The notes beneath the pieces are model-generated. The model saw nothing but the letters and a program-made list of their open reading frames with translations. It was not told the DNA's origin and made no database searches. DNA of 11,819 bases from Acinetobacter sp. (GTDB taxonomy: Bacteria > Pseudomonadota > Gammaproteobacteria > Pseudomonadales > Moraxellaceae). A program made the position numbers and the translations under genes. Positions 1-8,492 of the stretch are shown in pieces; within the stretch, counting starts at the first letter, position 1; each line of letters starts with the position of its first letter. Location: NCBI GenBank assembly GCA_008017255.1, contig SSHD01000004.1:1-11819 (forward strand), given 5' to 3'.

Positions 1-382
1 CCATATAGTAGTCGTTATCTGTATAGCAATCCATATTATTATATTTTGATGCTGTTATTTTTGCTGAATTTTGGTTTCTAATAATTTTGACGTTAGTATG
101 ATTAATTTGATATGCCATTTTTTTTATTATTTCACTATTTTCTAAGTTTAATTCTTTAAGTTTTTTCCCCGACATACTCGTTGTTCGCTCTATGCCATCC
201 GCTGCTGTCACTTTTGAATGAATTTTTGCATCATCCGCATACATCTCCAAACCTTCAAAATCAGCCGCATTAGATAACTGCTCATATTTTTTTAAAAACA
301 TCATGTATTCTTGATCAGGATTAATTGCATAGCTATTAGAAAACCCCATTATACTTAGAATAAGAATTATTTTTTTCAACAT
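1..382 (-). CDS. Secreted protein, probable NTF2/SnoaL-like, 3' end cut by window
   Basis: The reading frame is open from an ATG at 382 to the window edge (about 127 residues), so the C-terminus is missing. Residues 1-19 (MLKKIILILSIMGFSNSYA) form a short Sec signal peptide with an SYA cleavage site, so the product should be periplasmic or secreted. The next part, with MMFLKKYEQLSNAADFEGL and YADDAKIHSK, resembles the first helix and strand of NTF2-like (SnoaL/DUF4440) proteins, but that assignment is inference from a partial sequence. A purine-rich AGG sits 7 bases before the ATG, and a strong sigma-70 promoter lies just upstream. It diverges from creC, where creB would normally be found, and is visibly richer in A and T than creC. 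No function is known to me. Confidence 0.75.
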   Translation of the reverse strand, partial: MLKKIILILSIMGFSNSYAINPDQEYMMFLKKYEQLSNAADFEGLEMYADDAKIHSKVTAADGIERTTSMSGKKLKELNLENSEIIKKMAYQINHTNVKIIRNQNSAKITASKYNNMDCYTDNDYYM

Positions 383-409
383 GATCTACCTAAAGTTGTA
401 ATCCCTAAA

Positions 410-438
410 ATTATAGTGTCCTCTCTATTATTTTTCAA
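410..438 (-). promoter_or_regulatory. Sigma-70 promoter of the truncated secreted-protein gene
   Basis: On the minus strand, a TTGAAA -35 box (433-438) and a perfect TATAAT -10 box (410-415) are separated by exactly 17 bases. Transcription would start about 20 bases before the AGG ribosome binding site of the gene starting at 382. A plus-strand TTGACC at 439-444 abuts this -35 box back to back, but no good -10 follows it, so the creC promoter is not clear. Confidence 0.7.
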
Positions 439-490
439 TTGACCGTACTATTTTCTAGTATTCTGCTTAAACTATTCACAATAATTAAAG

Positions 491-1968
491 ATGCTTTTTA
501 CCATGTCCATCTTCATCCGTATTTGGTTTTTCTTTAGCTTAATCGTGGTGCTCAGCCTAAGCTTTATTGCTTATACCTTAACACAACAAGTCAAACCCAA
601 TGTCCGTCAAGTGGTTGAAGATACATTGGCTGAAAATGCCAATATTATTGCGCAATTGATTGCCGAAGATGTCGATCAACAGCAGGTCAATACGCCTGAG
701 TTTGACCAAAAAATTCAAGCGGCTTTGTCGCGCCAACTCGATGCCACCATTTGGCAGCACAAAAAAGGGCAAATTAATCAACAGCTTTATATCACTGACC
801 CAAAGGGTATGGTGATTTATGATTCAGAAGGACAAGCCGTTGGACAAGATTATTCCAAATGGAATGATGTCTATTTAACCTTGCGCGGTAAATACGGCGC
901 ACGCTCTACCGCAACCAACCCGAAAGATCGAAATAGCAGTGTAATGCATATTGCCGCACCAATTATTTATCAGCAAAAATTGCTCGGCGTGGTCAGTATT
1001 GGTAAGCCCAATCAATCGGTACAGCCTTATATTGCACGTGCTGAACAGCAACTGATTCAGCAAGCCTTATGGATTGCCGTCCTTAGTCTACTACTGGCAA
1101 GTATGGTTGCGTATTGGCTAAGACATAGTATTGATAAAGTACGGCGTTATGCCCAAGCCCTCGCCCCTGTCAATCAAGCGCCTTTTTTCTATTCAGCCAA
1201 AGAGTTAAATCAAGTCACCCAAGCCCTGAGTGACATGCGAGAAAAACTGGAAGACCGCGCCTATGTTGAAAGCTATGTCAACACACTGACCCATGAACTG
1301 AAAAGTCCGCTCACAGCGATTCAAGCCAGTGCCGAATTACTGCAAGATGCGCTTCCTCTTGCCGATCAGCAACAGTTTTCGACCCATATTGTGCAACAAA
1401 GTCAGCGACTGCACTCTTTAATTGAACGCATGCTGTTACTGACACGCTTAGAGAAAAATCAACATGGTTTAGAGTTGCAAACACTGGATTAAGTGCGCTA
1501 ATTCAACACTGCTTCCAGCAACAACACAGCGCACTACAACTGAAAAACATCCAGACCCTGTTGGATCTTCCGACTCACTATTCAATAGATGCAGATGTTT
1601 TTTGGCTCAAGCAAGCCTTCAATAATTTACTCGATAATGCTCGAGACTTTTGCCCAGCACAGGGAAAAATCGCGGTACAACTGAAACCCAATGCGCTGCA
1701 TGAAAATGTAGAAATTTTATTTTTCAATGAAGGTGAAGCGATTCCTGACTATGCCTTGGCACGTGTGTTTGAGACTTATTTTTCATTGCCACGTCCGCAT
1801 AATCAGCAGCGCAGTACTGGCATTGGTTTAAGTATCGTACAACAGATTATTCAACAGCATCAGGGTCAAATCAGCATTCAAAATATGCCTGCAAATTCAC
1901 TCAATTTTTTAGCAAACCACGGCGCTGGCGTACTGATCCGCATCACACTTCACAGCAACTTCACTTAA
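491..1968 (+). pseudogene. creC: Sensor histidine kinase CreC, broken by a one-base frameshift
   Basis: CreC is the inner-membrane sensor kinase of the CreBC two-component system. The frame from the ATG at 491 covers TM1 (about 9-30), a periplasmic sensor region with the CreC signature VGQDYSKWNDV and LRGKYGARST, TM2 (about 192-210), a HAMP-like linker and the H box THELKSPLTAIQ with phospho-acceptor His268. It stops at TAA 1490-1492. The ATPase half continues in another frame: N box NNLLDN (about 378-383), NEGEAIPDYAL, G2 box TGIGLS, and the CreC-like end ITLHSNFT. One extra T in GATTAAG (1487-1493) would read LDLSALIQ and restore a 492-residue protein, close to E. coli CreC. A second ATG at 503 is an equally possible start. 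As written, the kinase would lack its ATP-binding domain. A real mutation or a sequencing error are both possible. creD follows downstream; creB is absent upstream. Confidence 0.88.
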
Positions 1969-2043
1969 GCTTCAAACCAAACGCATCCGAAACGCATATC
2001 GGTAGTAGAAACTGGTCATAACACAATGACAAAGGACGCTGCC

Positions 2044-3450
2044 ATGCGCCGCAATCTAATTAACCTCAAACTCGGTGCGATTCTGTTCCTGATTTTGATT
2101 TTTTATGTGGGTCTGTTTTTTATATCCAATTTGGTCACTGAGCGAAAAAACTATCAACAACAAGTGATCAATGATATTGCCAAGGAGCAAATTCGCCCGC
2201 AACAAGTCATCGCCCCTTATTTAAAATTGCCGTATCAAGTCCATACCACCTGCACCGATGACGAAAAGAAAAGCTACGCCTGTGAGCAAACCCTTTTTGT
2301 TGCCCTTGGTGCAGAGACCACCGATTGGACGGCAGCATTTAAGGTGTCAGACAGTACCTATAAACGTAATATTTATAAAGCCATCAGTTATCAAAATCAA
2401 ATGTCGGGTCAGGGGCTATTTAAAGGGGCAAAGCACGAACCGCAGCGCAATTATTTATGGGATCAAGCTGAGATTATTTTCCCGATTCAAGATGCGCGCG
2501 GACTCAATGCCAAACCGAGTTTTAATATCGATGGTACGGTCTATAAGTTTAATTTTTCTGAACAAAGCCAAGGACAGCAAGGTTTTGATCTAATGCACAT
2601 CACAACAAAACAATATCCTGAGCTCATCCAAAAGTTCCAACAAGGCTTTAACTTTAAAGTGCAATTCGAGCTGGAAGGACTCAGTGAATTCAGCTTTATT
2701 CCGACCAGTTATGAAATGACCTATCAAGCCAAGGGCAACTGGGGCGATGTGAAATACGACGGACAAAGTCTGCCTTTTAAAAAAGTGAGTCAAAAACAAC
2801 AATTCCAAGCCGATTGGAAAAATATTGCACTAGGCAAACGTAATTTAGATAACGTTGCACTGTGTGAAAGCAGCCAATGCTTTTATCAACTGTTAAATAC
2901 TGAACATGATGCGATGGCGGCGGTAGACGTTGCCTATGCGGCTGAAAGTGCAGCCCCAACAACCAGTATTTCAGGCATTTCCACGCAATTTCTGCAACCA
3001 GTGAATATTTATATGCAAACCGATCGTGCGATTAAGTACGGCATTATGGTGATTATTATTACTTTCGGTTGTTTCTTCTTATTTGAAGTGTTGAAAAATT
3101 TAAAAATCCATCCTGTGCAATACGCACTGGTTGCAATGGCGCAAGGGGTGTTCTTTGTCCTGCTGCTTTCTATCAGTGAATATTATGCTTTTACATTGGC
3201 TTATGTAGCGGCGGCAATCGCCTGTGTGGGGCTGATCACGTGGTATTTGTACTATGTGGTCAAAGGTTTTAGGGCTGCGATTCTATTTGGTATTTTGCTC
3301 AGTATTTTGTACGGCATGATCTATCTACTGCTGCAATCCAGTGGCAAAACCTTCTTATTCGGTTCAATCCTCTCATTCATCTTGATTGCCTGTGTCATGT
3401 TCATCACACGTCATGTCAATTGGTATCAATCGGAACAAACAACCTCATAA
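2044..3450 (+). CDS. creD: Inner-membrane protein CreD
   Basis: CreD is the inner-membrane protein encoded next to CreBC. It is induced by CreBC in enterobacteria and linked to envelope stress and beta-lactam response, but its biochemical role is unknown. The product has one N-terminal membrane segment (about 10-30), a large periplasmic domain (about 31-325), the conserved family block around TDRAIKYGIMVIIITFG, then about five membrane segments (about 330-455) and a short tail ending near TRHVNWY, as in E. coli CreD. I chose the ATG at 2044 because AAGGA lies 7 bases before it. An in-frame ATG at 2026 would add 6 residues but has no ribosome binding site. The gap to creC is 75 bases, so the two are probably cotranscribed. 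A strong terminator follows directly. Confidence 0.92.
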   Translation: MRRNLINLKLGAILFLILIFYVGLFFISNLVTERKNYQQQVINDIAKEQIRPQQVIAPYLKLPYQVHTTCTDDEKKSYACEQTLFVALGAETTDWTAAFKVSDSTYKRNIYKAISYQNQMSGQGLFKGAKHEPQRNYLWDQAEIIFPIQDARGLNAKPSFNIDGTVYKFNFSEQSQGQQGFDLMHITTKQYPELIQKFQQGFNFKVQFELEGLSEFSFIPTSYEMTYQAKGNWGDVKYDGQSLPFKKVSQKQQFQADWKNIALGKRNLDNVALCESSQCFYQLLNTEHDAMAAVDVAYAAESAAPTTSISGISTQFLQPVNIYMQTDRAIKYGIMVIIITFGCFFLFEVLKNLKIHPVQYALVAMAQGVFFVLLLSISEYYAFTLAYVAAAIACVGLITWYLYYVVKGFRAAILFGILLSILYGMIYLLLQSSGKTFLFGSILSFILIACVMFITRHVNWYQSEQTTS

Positions 3451-3456
3451 AACGAT

Positions 3457-3485
3457 AGGGGCGAATTCGATATTCGCCCCTTTTT
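3457..3485 (+). terminator. Rho-independent terminator after creD
   Basis: A perfect GC-rich stem GGGGCGAAT / ATTCGCCCC (3458-3466 with 3472-3480) has a 5-base loop and is followed by TTTTT. It begins 6 bases after the creD stop codon and ends the creC-creD unit. Confidence 0.9.
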
Positions 3486-3511
3486 GGAATGCAACCAATC
3501 AGGAGAAAACC

Positions 3512-3715
3512 ATGCCCCACAGCACTGCTTCGACTTTAAACCAAGTTAAACAACTGTGTCCTTTACACAGCTCAATTGCGACTTGCCTAAACCAATTAAG
3601 ACAGACCAAAATTCAATTTTTAAATCTTGGCAATATCATTATCTGCCCACAACAGCGCTGTATTTTATTTTTTCAACAACGTAGCTTAATGCAAATTGAA
3701 ACTTTTTCGGCCTGA
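3512..3715 (+). CDS. Small protein of unknown function (67 aa)
   Basis: The ORF begins with an ATG preceded by AGGAG at 6-base spacing, the best ribosome binding site in this part of the window, which is the main reason to believe it. The product (MPHSTASTLNQVKQL at the start, QIETFSA at the end) has four cysteines, no signal peptide and no membrane segment, and contains a hydrophobic stretch around FLNLGNIIICP. I do not recognise a family. It lies between the creD terminator and the ridA-like gene, 54 bases before the latter. No convincing promoter fits in the short space after the terminator, so transcription may come from within creD or from terminator read-through. Confidence 0.55.
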   Translation: MPHSTASTLNQVKQLCPLHSSIATCLNQLRQTKIQFLNLGNIIICPQQRCILFFQQRSLMQIETFSA

Positions 3716-3769
3716 ACTTACCCAATTTCCAGTACAATCGCTGTTATTTTTTATGCTTGGGAAGTCACC

Positions 3770-4126
3770 ATGAGCGTACAACGGCTGCATGTCACCTCAC
3801 GTTATTGTGAAGTCGCCATCGCGGGTAACTTGGTTCATTTGGCAGGGCAATTGGCAGATGACACCAGTACCGATATTACAATACAAACTCAGCAAACCTT
3901 AGCCAATATCGATCGTTTACTGCTTGAAGCAGGTACAGACAAAAGTCATATTTTATCAGTATTTATATTCTTAAAAGACATCGAAAAAGATTATGCAGCC
4001 ATGAATGCTGTTTGGGATGCGTGGCTAGCTGAGGGACATCCCCCAGCACGCACTTGTGTAGAATCGAAGCTATATGCCGCCGAGGTATTAGTCGAAATGA
4101 CTGTGACTGCGGTACGTCCAGATTAA
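3770..4126 (+). CDS. RidA family protein (YoaB-like subgroup)
   Basis: RidA-family proteins are small trimeric enzymes; the best-known members hydrolyse reactive enamine/imine intermediates released by PLP enzymes. At 118 residues this one has the usual length for the family. It shows the family blocks VHLAGQLADD (about 22-31), QTQQTLANIDRLLLEAG (about 39-55), and the late PPARTCVES with the conserved substrate-binding Arg (Arg94), followed by VEMTVTAV with a conserved Glu. The sequence is closer to the YoaB-type subgroup than to canonical RidA, so imine deaminase activity is uncertain. A TACAAT hexamer at 3733-3738 could be a -10 box, but no good -35 goes with it. The stop codon overlaps by 4 bases the end of the convergent DUF2726 gene, and no terminator lies between them. 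Confidence 0.88.
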   Translation: MSVQRLHVTSRYCEVAIAGNLVHLAGQLADDTSTDITIQTQQTLANIDRLLLEAGTDKSHILSVFIFLKDIEKDYAAMNAVWDAWLAEGHPPARTCVESKLYAAEVLVEMTVTAVRPD

Positions 4127-4653
4127 GTTGATTTTGCCGCCAAAGCACCATATTTCACACTACGTTCCATACTGAGCCTAGCTGTTGCAGACGGCATACT
4201 CGGTAAAAACTTCGTATGTTCAGGAATCAGGTCGGCACGCAATTGCGGCTCGGTTGGCATGCTGCTATAGCGCAACACCCGATAACCAGCCAGTTCCAAT
4301 AAATTGTCTTGATAATGCTTTTGACTGCGACGATTTAAATAGCTTTCATCTACAATTTCAACAATCGCAAGCACTTGATATTGCTGATCTAACACCACAA
4401 AATCCGCCATAAGCATCTGATATTTTTTGCGAGTGTGAGTATATTTTGTGGTCAGCAAAGCATCAAAGGCAACGTGTGCCAAAATAGTATGCTGTGGCAA
4501 TATCTGCTGTAAACGCAACAAAATAATTTGCTCGGTGATATTTAAAATACCACGACGTTTTAAAGGACTATCCTGACGGCGTTTATGCTGCCAATGCTGC
4601 AACACAAACCCTGAAAACAACAGTAATAGCACTATTGTTATTAAATAATACAT
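4123..4653 (-). CDS. Membrane-anchored DUF2726 domain protein
   Basis: The 176-residue product starts with a membrane segment (about 2-18) followed by basic residues (HKRRQ, LKRR), which suggests a single anchor with the bulk in the cytoplasm. From about residue 36 it follows DUF2726: an N-terminal EQIILLRLQQILPQ helix, then ADFVVLD (Asp84), IVEIVDES (Glu99, Asp102), a helix with DNLLELAGYRVLRYS, and a low-complexity tail. DUF2726 belongs to the restriction-endonuclease-like fold, and the D...E-x-D arrangement would fit a degenerate PD-(D/E)XK site. The usual LDDSSH motif is altered to VDESYL, so nuclease activity cannot be assumed. It has its own promoter and an AGGGA about 8 bases before the ATG. 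Confidence 0.75.
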   Translation of the reverse strand: MYYLITIVLLLLFSGFVLQHWQHKRRQDSPLKRRGILNITEQIILLRLQQILPQHTILAHVAFDALLTTKYTHTRKKYQMLMADFVVLDQQYQVLAIVEIVDESYLNRRSQKHYQDNLLELAGYRVLRYSSMPTEPQLRADLIPEHTKFLPSMPSATARLSMERSVKYGALAAKST

Positions 4654-4674
4654 ACAACCAATCCCTTTTCATTT

Positions 4675-4703
4675 TTTATAATCGTGTTGGCTTTTAATGC
4701 CAA
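4675..4703 (-). promoter_or_regulatory. Sigma-70 promoter of the DUF2726 gene
   Basis: On the minus strand, TTGGCA (4698-4703) and TATAAA (4675-4680) are separated by 17 bases. Both boxes are near consensus and lie just upstream of the start codon at 4653. Confidence 0.65.
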
Positions 4704-4867
4704 TTTTTTTAATCAGTTTTGAGCGAACAATTGCAGTTGAAAATAAAAACTTCTGCAACCTTAGTTATAATCAGCTCGGCGATAATATTCAAGTGCCGAT
4801 TGTCAGTATATGTTTCCATCATCGCGATTTCATTCATCGTAGACAGCCCCATACGCTTTTTTGCTTA

Positions 4868-4892
4868 CAGCAGGTCGTTCATAGACCTGCTG
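4868..4892 (-). other. Stem-loop after ygiQ, possible transcript end
   Basis: A perfect 9-bp stem CAGCAGGTC / GACCTGCTG with a 7-base loop starts 10 bases beyond the ygiQ stop codon. In the direction of ygiQ transcription it is followed by A-rich, not T-rich, sequence, so it is not a classical intrinsic terminator. It may protect the mRNA 3' end. Confidence 0.35.
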
Positions 4893-4901
4893 TGGCTTAA
4901 C

Positions 4902-7283
4902 TTAACGGGTTGCTTTACGTTTCGCTTTGGGCTGAGCAGAAAACGGGCGTTTTTCACCCGTTTCACGCGGCGGCAAACCCGTGTGTTGGGTCAATATTTG
5001 CCCTTTTTGTGGTCGTTTTTGACCCGACTGGGTACGCGATTGTCCCTGCTCGGAACGCTTGACAGAATCGCCTGCCACGGTCGAGTTTTTCTTCCGTGCC
5101 GACTGATATTGCCCTTCAGTGCCTTGCGGTTGATAGGTTGGAATCAAATGCTGCTTGGAATTACCAATTAAATCTGCCCGTCCCATTTCCTTTAAGGCAT
5201 CACGCAGTAATGGCCAGTTATTTGGGTCATGGTAACGCAAGAAGGCTTTATGAATACGACGACGTTTATCACCTTTCACAATATCGACATTTTCAGTATA
5301 GCGTGCCACTTTGGAGAGCGGATTTTTGGCGGTGTAATACATGGTGGTGGCAGTCGCCATTGGTGATGGATAAAACGTCTGCACCTGATCGGCACGGAAA
5401 TTGTTTTTCTTCAACCAAATCGCCAAATTCATCATGTCGTAATCCGTAGTCCCCGGATGCGCAGCGATGAAGTAAGGAATTAAATATTGTTCTTTGCCTG
5501 CTTCCTTACTAAAACGCTCAAACATTTGTTTAAAGCGGTCGTAAGTACCAATCCCCGGCTTCATCATCTTGGATAATGGACCTTGTTCGGTATGCTCAGG
5601 GGCGATTTTTAAATAACCACCCACATGATGCTGCACCAATTCTTTCACATATTCAGGGTTTAACACCGCCAAATCATAGCGCAACCCCGAACCAATCAGA
5701 ATCTTTTTCACGCCTTTAATTTCACGTGCTTTACGGTACAACTGCACCAAAGGCGCATGGTCGGTCAGCAGATTTTGACACACCCCTGGATAAACACACG
5801 ACGGCTTACGACAGTTCTTTTCAATTTCAGGGTCGTTACAATGCAACCGATACATATTGGCAGTTGGACCACCGAGGTCAGAAATAATCCCTGTAAACTG
5901 CGGTGCGGTATCACGAATTTTTTCAATTTCACGCAAAATCGAATCTTCAGAACGGTTTTGAATAATCCGCCCTTCATGCTCGGTAATCGAACAGAAAGTA
6001 CAACCACCAAAACAACCACGCATAATATTGACCGAAAATTTGATCATATCAAATGCTGGAAAACGTGCATCGGCGTAGATAGGATGCGGCAGACGCGCAT
6101 AAGGCATATCAAACACATAGTCCATTTCTTCGGTGCTGAGCGGAATTGGTGGCGGATTAATCCACACATCACGCTCACCATGCCGTTGTACTAAAGCACG
6201 TGCATTGCCAGGGTTGGTTTCCAAATGCAAAATACGGTTGGCATGGGCATATAGCACTTGGTCATTCGCAACTTCTTCATAAGACGGCAGTCGAATCACA
6301 GCCAGTTCGCGTGGCGGTAATTTATGTTTAATCGCTTTAGACGGTAAGGCTTTCAGTTGTACAATTTGCGTGTCGGGATCTAACTGATCGCCTGCTCGCA
6401 CGATTGGGTTGGTCACCACTTCTTTTTGAAAATCTTGGTATTGCGCCAGCGAATTGCCTTTGTCTTTTTCAATTTCACAACCGTCTAAATCTTCGGTCAT
6501 CACATAGGGGTTGATGATTGGATCGACCCGCCCAATACTATCGACATCATTCGAGGCAATTTCAACGAATTGCGCTTTGGTGGCTTTGTTATGTTTATTG
6601 ACAATAAATGCCGTACCACGCACATCGGTAATACTATGAATTTGCTCGCCTTTGGCTAAGCGATGCATCACTTCAATAATGGCCCGCTCACCATTGCCGT
6701 ACATCAGCAAATCTGCTTTAGAATCCATCAAAATTGAACGCCGCACTTTATCTGACCAATAGTCGTAATGTGCAATGCGGCGTAAACTCCCCTCGATGCC
6801 GCCTAACAGTACTGGCACATCTGGAAAGGCTTCACGGCAGCGCTGGCAATACACTGTAGCAGCACGGTCAGGGCGTTTATTTGGTTCATTATTGGGAGAA
6901 TAGGCATCATCGGAACGGATTTTACGATCTGCGGTATAGCGGTTAATCATCGAATCCATATTGCCGGCGGTGACCCCCCAAGCAATAGTGGGTTTGCCCA
7001 GTACGCGGAAACTTTCCGCATTGGTCCAGTCCGGCTGCGCAATAATCCCCACCCGATAGCCTTGCGCCTCGAGCACACGCCCAATAACCCCTGATACAAA
7101 AGATGGATGATCAATATAAGCATCGCCACAGACCAAAATAAAGTCGCAAGCATCCCAGCCGAGCAAGTCCATTTCTTCTCGTGACATCGGCAAAAATGGT
7201 GCAGGTTCAAAACATGACGCCCAATATTTGTCGTAATCAAACAGCGCTTTAGGCGCAGTCTGCATTGTATAAGCAGTAGACAT
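4902..7283 (-). CDS. ygiQ: YgiQ family radical SAM protein
   Basis: This is a large cytoplasmic radical-SAM protein of the YgiQ family (UPF0313), whose substrate is not established. N-terminal blocks [11 protein letters not shown] and DAYIDHPSF (about 29-62) and [15 protein letters not shown] (about 106-120) match E. coli YgiQ closely. The 4Fe-4S cluster motif CFGGCTFC uses Cys424, Cys428 and Cys431. A second cysteine group follows (Cys482, Cys491, Cys496, Cys502). [17 protein letters not shown] (about 561-577) and [14 protein letters not shown] are also family blocks. At 793 residues it is somewhat longer than the E. coli protein, mainly through a spacer around 255-325 and a polar, basic tail after about 720. 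The start at 7283 keeps the expected N-terminus, but no clear ribosome binding site precedes it. No strong promoter is evident in the 186 bases upstream, though TAAAAT and TATAAT hexamers occur there. Confidence 0.95.
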   Translation of the reverse strand: MSTAYTMQTAPKALFDYDKYWASCFEPAPFLPMSREEMDLLGWDACDFILVCGDAYIDHPSFVSGVIGRVLEAQGYRVGIIAQPDWTNAESFRVLGKPTIAWGVTAGNMDSMINRYTADRKIRSDDAYSPNNEPNKRPDRAATVYCQRCREAFPDVPVLLGGIEGSLRRIAHYDYWSDKVRRSILMDSKADLLMYGNGERAIIEVMHRLAKGEQIHSITDVRGTAFIVNKHNKATKAQFVEIASNDVDSIGRVDPIINPYVMTEDLDGCEIEKDKGNSLAQYQDFQKEVVTNPIVRAGDQLDPDTQIVQLKALPSKAIKHKLPPRELAVIRLPSYEEVANDQVLYAHANRILHLETNPGNARALVQRHGERDVWINPPPIPLSTEEMDYVFDMPYARLPHPIYADARFPAFDMIKFSVNIMRGCFGGCTFCSITEHEGRIIQNRSEDSILREIEKIRDTAPQFTGIISDLGGPTANMYRLHCNDPEIEKNCRKPSCVYPGVCQNLLTDHAPLVQLYRKAREIKGVKKILIGSGLRYDLAVLNPEYVKELVQHHVGGYLKIAPEHTEQGPLSKMMKPGIGTYDRFKQMFERFSKEAGKEQYLIPYFIAAHPGTTDYDMMNLAIWLKKNNFRADQVQTFYPSPMATATTMYYTAKNPLSKVARYTENVDIVKGDKRRRIHKAFLRYHDPNNWPLLRDALKEMGRADLIGNSKQHLIPTYQPQGTEGQYQSARKKNSTVAGDSVKRSEQGQSRTQSGQKRPQKGQILTQHTGLPPRETGEKRPFSAQPKAKRKATR

Positions 7284-7430
7284 GGTGGGAGTTCTCGGCT
7301 AGCAAAAGAGAAAAGATATTGCGGGCGATGTGGGTGCGACACAAAGCCTTAAATGAAAGCCGGTCATTTTAACATGAAATCCATTCATTTTACTTGATTA
7401 TAAAATATACAGAATCAAAGGGATAAAAGT

Positions 7431-7455
7431 AAAAAAATCCACCGTAGTGGATTTT
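7431..7455 (-). terminator. Rho-independent terminator of the lipoprotein operon
   Basis: Read on the minus strand, AAAATCCAC and GTGGATTTT form a 9-bp stem with a TACG tetraloop, followed by more T residues. It begins 15 bases after the stop codon of the downstream lipoprotein gene and separates the operon from ygiQ. Confidence 0.85.
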
Positions 7456-7469
7456 GAATTGGTGGTGAC

Positions 7470-8078
7470 TTAAAAACCGCCTTTTCGAATATGCCCTTGC
7501 CAACCATTGTTAGTTAAAATCAAGTTCATTTTCTTTTCCAATTCTTCACCTTTCTCTAATTTTCCAAAACTCTTAGGATAAGCGGCTAGTAATATTGGAT
7601 TTTTTGTCCAGTTCGGTAAATCTTTGATGGTATAAGTATAATCTGCCTGCGATACGGTTTGACCGAGACCATCACTTGGTTCTGTAAAATTAGTCACCTT
7701 AATGACTTCTAATTTACCTACACAAATTTGATTATCAAGCACAAATTTTTTACCTGCTTCAGCTAAGCCATATTGTTTTATCTGTTTCGCTTCTCCACCA
7801 AAAAAGCCTTTTTGCTCTACCATTGAAGAACTTAATAAGCCCTCTTTTTCCAAAACTTGTAAGATATTATTTCGATCTTTGTTATATGGGTTTTCAGTTT
7901 CTGGAAAACGTACACCTGTAAAGCAAAATTTTCCTTCATTATCACTATCTAATGCAGCTTGAATTGCTTTTTTAAAATTCGCTTCCGATGCTTTTTTAGG
8001 ATCAGAACATGCAGATAAAACCGAACTCAATGCAATACTTAAGACAACACTCGATTTCATTAAATATGAATATTTCAT
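7470..8078 (-). CDS. Uncharacterised lipoprotein (202 aa)
   Basis: An N-terminal signal sequence (MKYSYLMKSSVVLSIALSS) leads to the lipobox LSAC with lipidated Cys24, so the product should be an envelope lipoprotein. Ser-Asp after the Cys raises the question of inner-membrane retention, as Asp at +2 is the classic signal in enterobacteria, but here +2 is Ser and Asp is +3. The mature part has two further cysteines (Cys52, Cys119) that could form a disulfide, a helical lead (ANFKKAIQAALDSD), and LLSSSMVEQKGFFGG and TYTIKDLPNW blocks that I do not recognise. GAGG sits 7 bases before the ATG at 8078, which supports this start over the internal Met7. It lies 16 bases after the stop of the upstream lipoprotein gene, in the same operon. 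Function unknown. Confidence 0.85.
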   Translation of the reverse strand: MKYSYLMKSSVVLSIALSSVLSACSDPKKASEANFKKAIQAALDSDNEGKFCFTGVRFPETENPYNKDRNNILQVLEKEGLLSSSMVEQKGFFGGEAKQIKQYGLAEAGKKFVLDNQICVGKLEVIKVTNFTEPSDGLGQTVSQADYTYTIKDLPNWTKNPILLAAYPKSFGKLEKGEELEKKMNLILTNNGWQGHIRKGGF

Positions 8079-8094
8079 TTTCTTACCTCAATAT

Positions 8095-8430
8095 TTAACA
8101 ACGACCTGCTGCTTTTAATAACGCATTACAAGATTGATTATTATTTTGTTTAACTGAATTTGAACCTGAACAAATGGCTTGTGAACTGACTGCGCCTGCC
8201 ATAGTCGTGATATAACATTGATGTGATTTACCTTTTGTCGTGGCAACAAAATTAATTGTGCCATCTACTGAACCACTACGATTGGAAATTTTAACTTTAT
8301 CCGCTGTCGTATTTAAAGCAAATGCAGCCTTTTGTTCAAGTGATGCGTCCTGAATAACCATATTCCCTATTGTTCCACATCCGCCAAGTAACAATAACGA
8401 AGCGATAAGTAATACATTACGTTGTTTCAT
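8095..8430 (-). CDS. Uncharacterised small lipoprotein (111 aa)
   Basis: The signal sequence MKQRNVLLIASLLLLGGC has a standard lipobox (LGGC, lipidated Cys18); Gly at +2 fits export to the outer membrane. The mature part begins TIGNMVIQDASLEQKAAFAL, a form common in small lipoproteins. It continues with a beta-rich segment (KVKISNRSGSVDGTINFVATT), then four cysteines (Cys72, Cys87, Cys101, Cys111) that could form two disulfides in the periplasm, the last being the C-terminal residue. I do not recognise a family. AAAGGG lies about 8-10 bases before the ATG. It is the first gene of a two-lipoprotein operon with a strong promoter. Confidence 0.85.
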   Translation of the reverse strand: MKQRNVLLIASLLLLGGCGTIGNMVIQDASLEQKAAFALNTTADKVKISNRSGSVDGTINFVATTKGKSHQCYITTMAGAVSSQAICSGSNSVKQNNNQSCNALLKAAGRC

Positions 8431-8492
8431 TTTATATACCCTTTATATCTATGTTTATTTTTAAGCAATTTTTAATAAAAAAAATCCCCCCA

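Noticed and set aside
1480..1500. Programmed ribosomal frameshifting in creC
   Set aside because: There is no slippery heptamer and no obvious downstream stimulatory structure; CreC is not known to use recoding.
4687..4710. TTGGC/GCCAA stem followed by seven T residues, terminator-like on the plus strand
   Set aside because: The stem is only 5 bp, no plus-strand gene ends nearby, and the same bases form the -35 box of a good minus-strand promoter.
4697..5171. Plus-strand open frames over the region between the DUF2726 gene and ygiQ
   Set aside because: They run antisense into ygiQ, lack ribosome binding sites, and give no recognisable protein.
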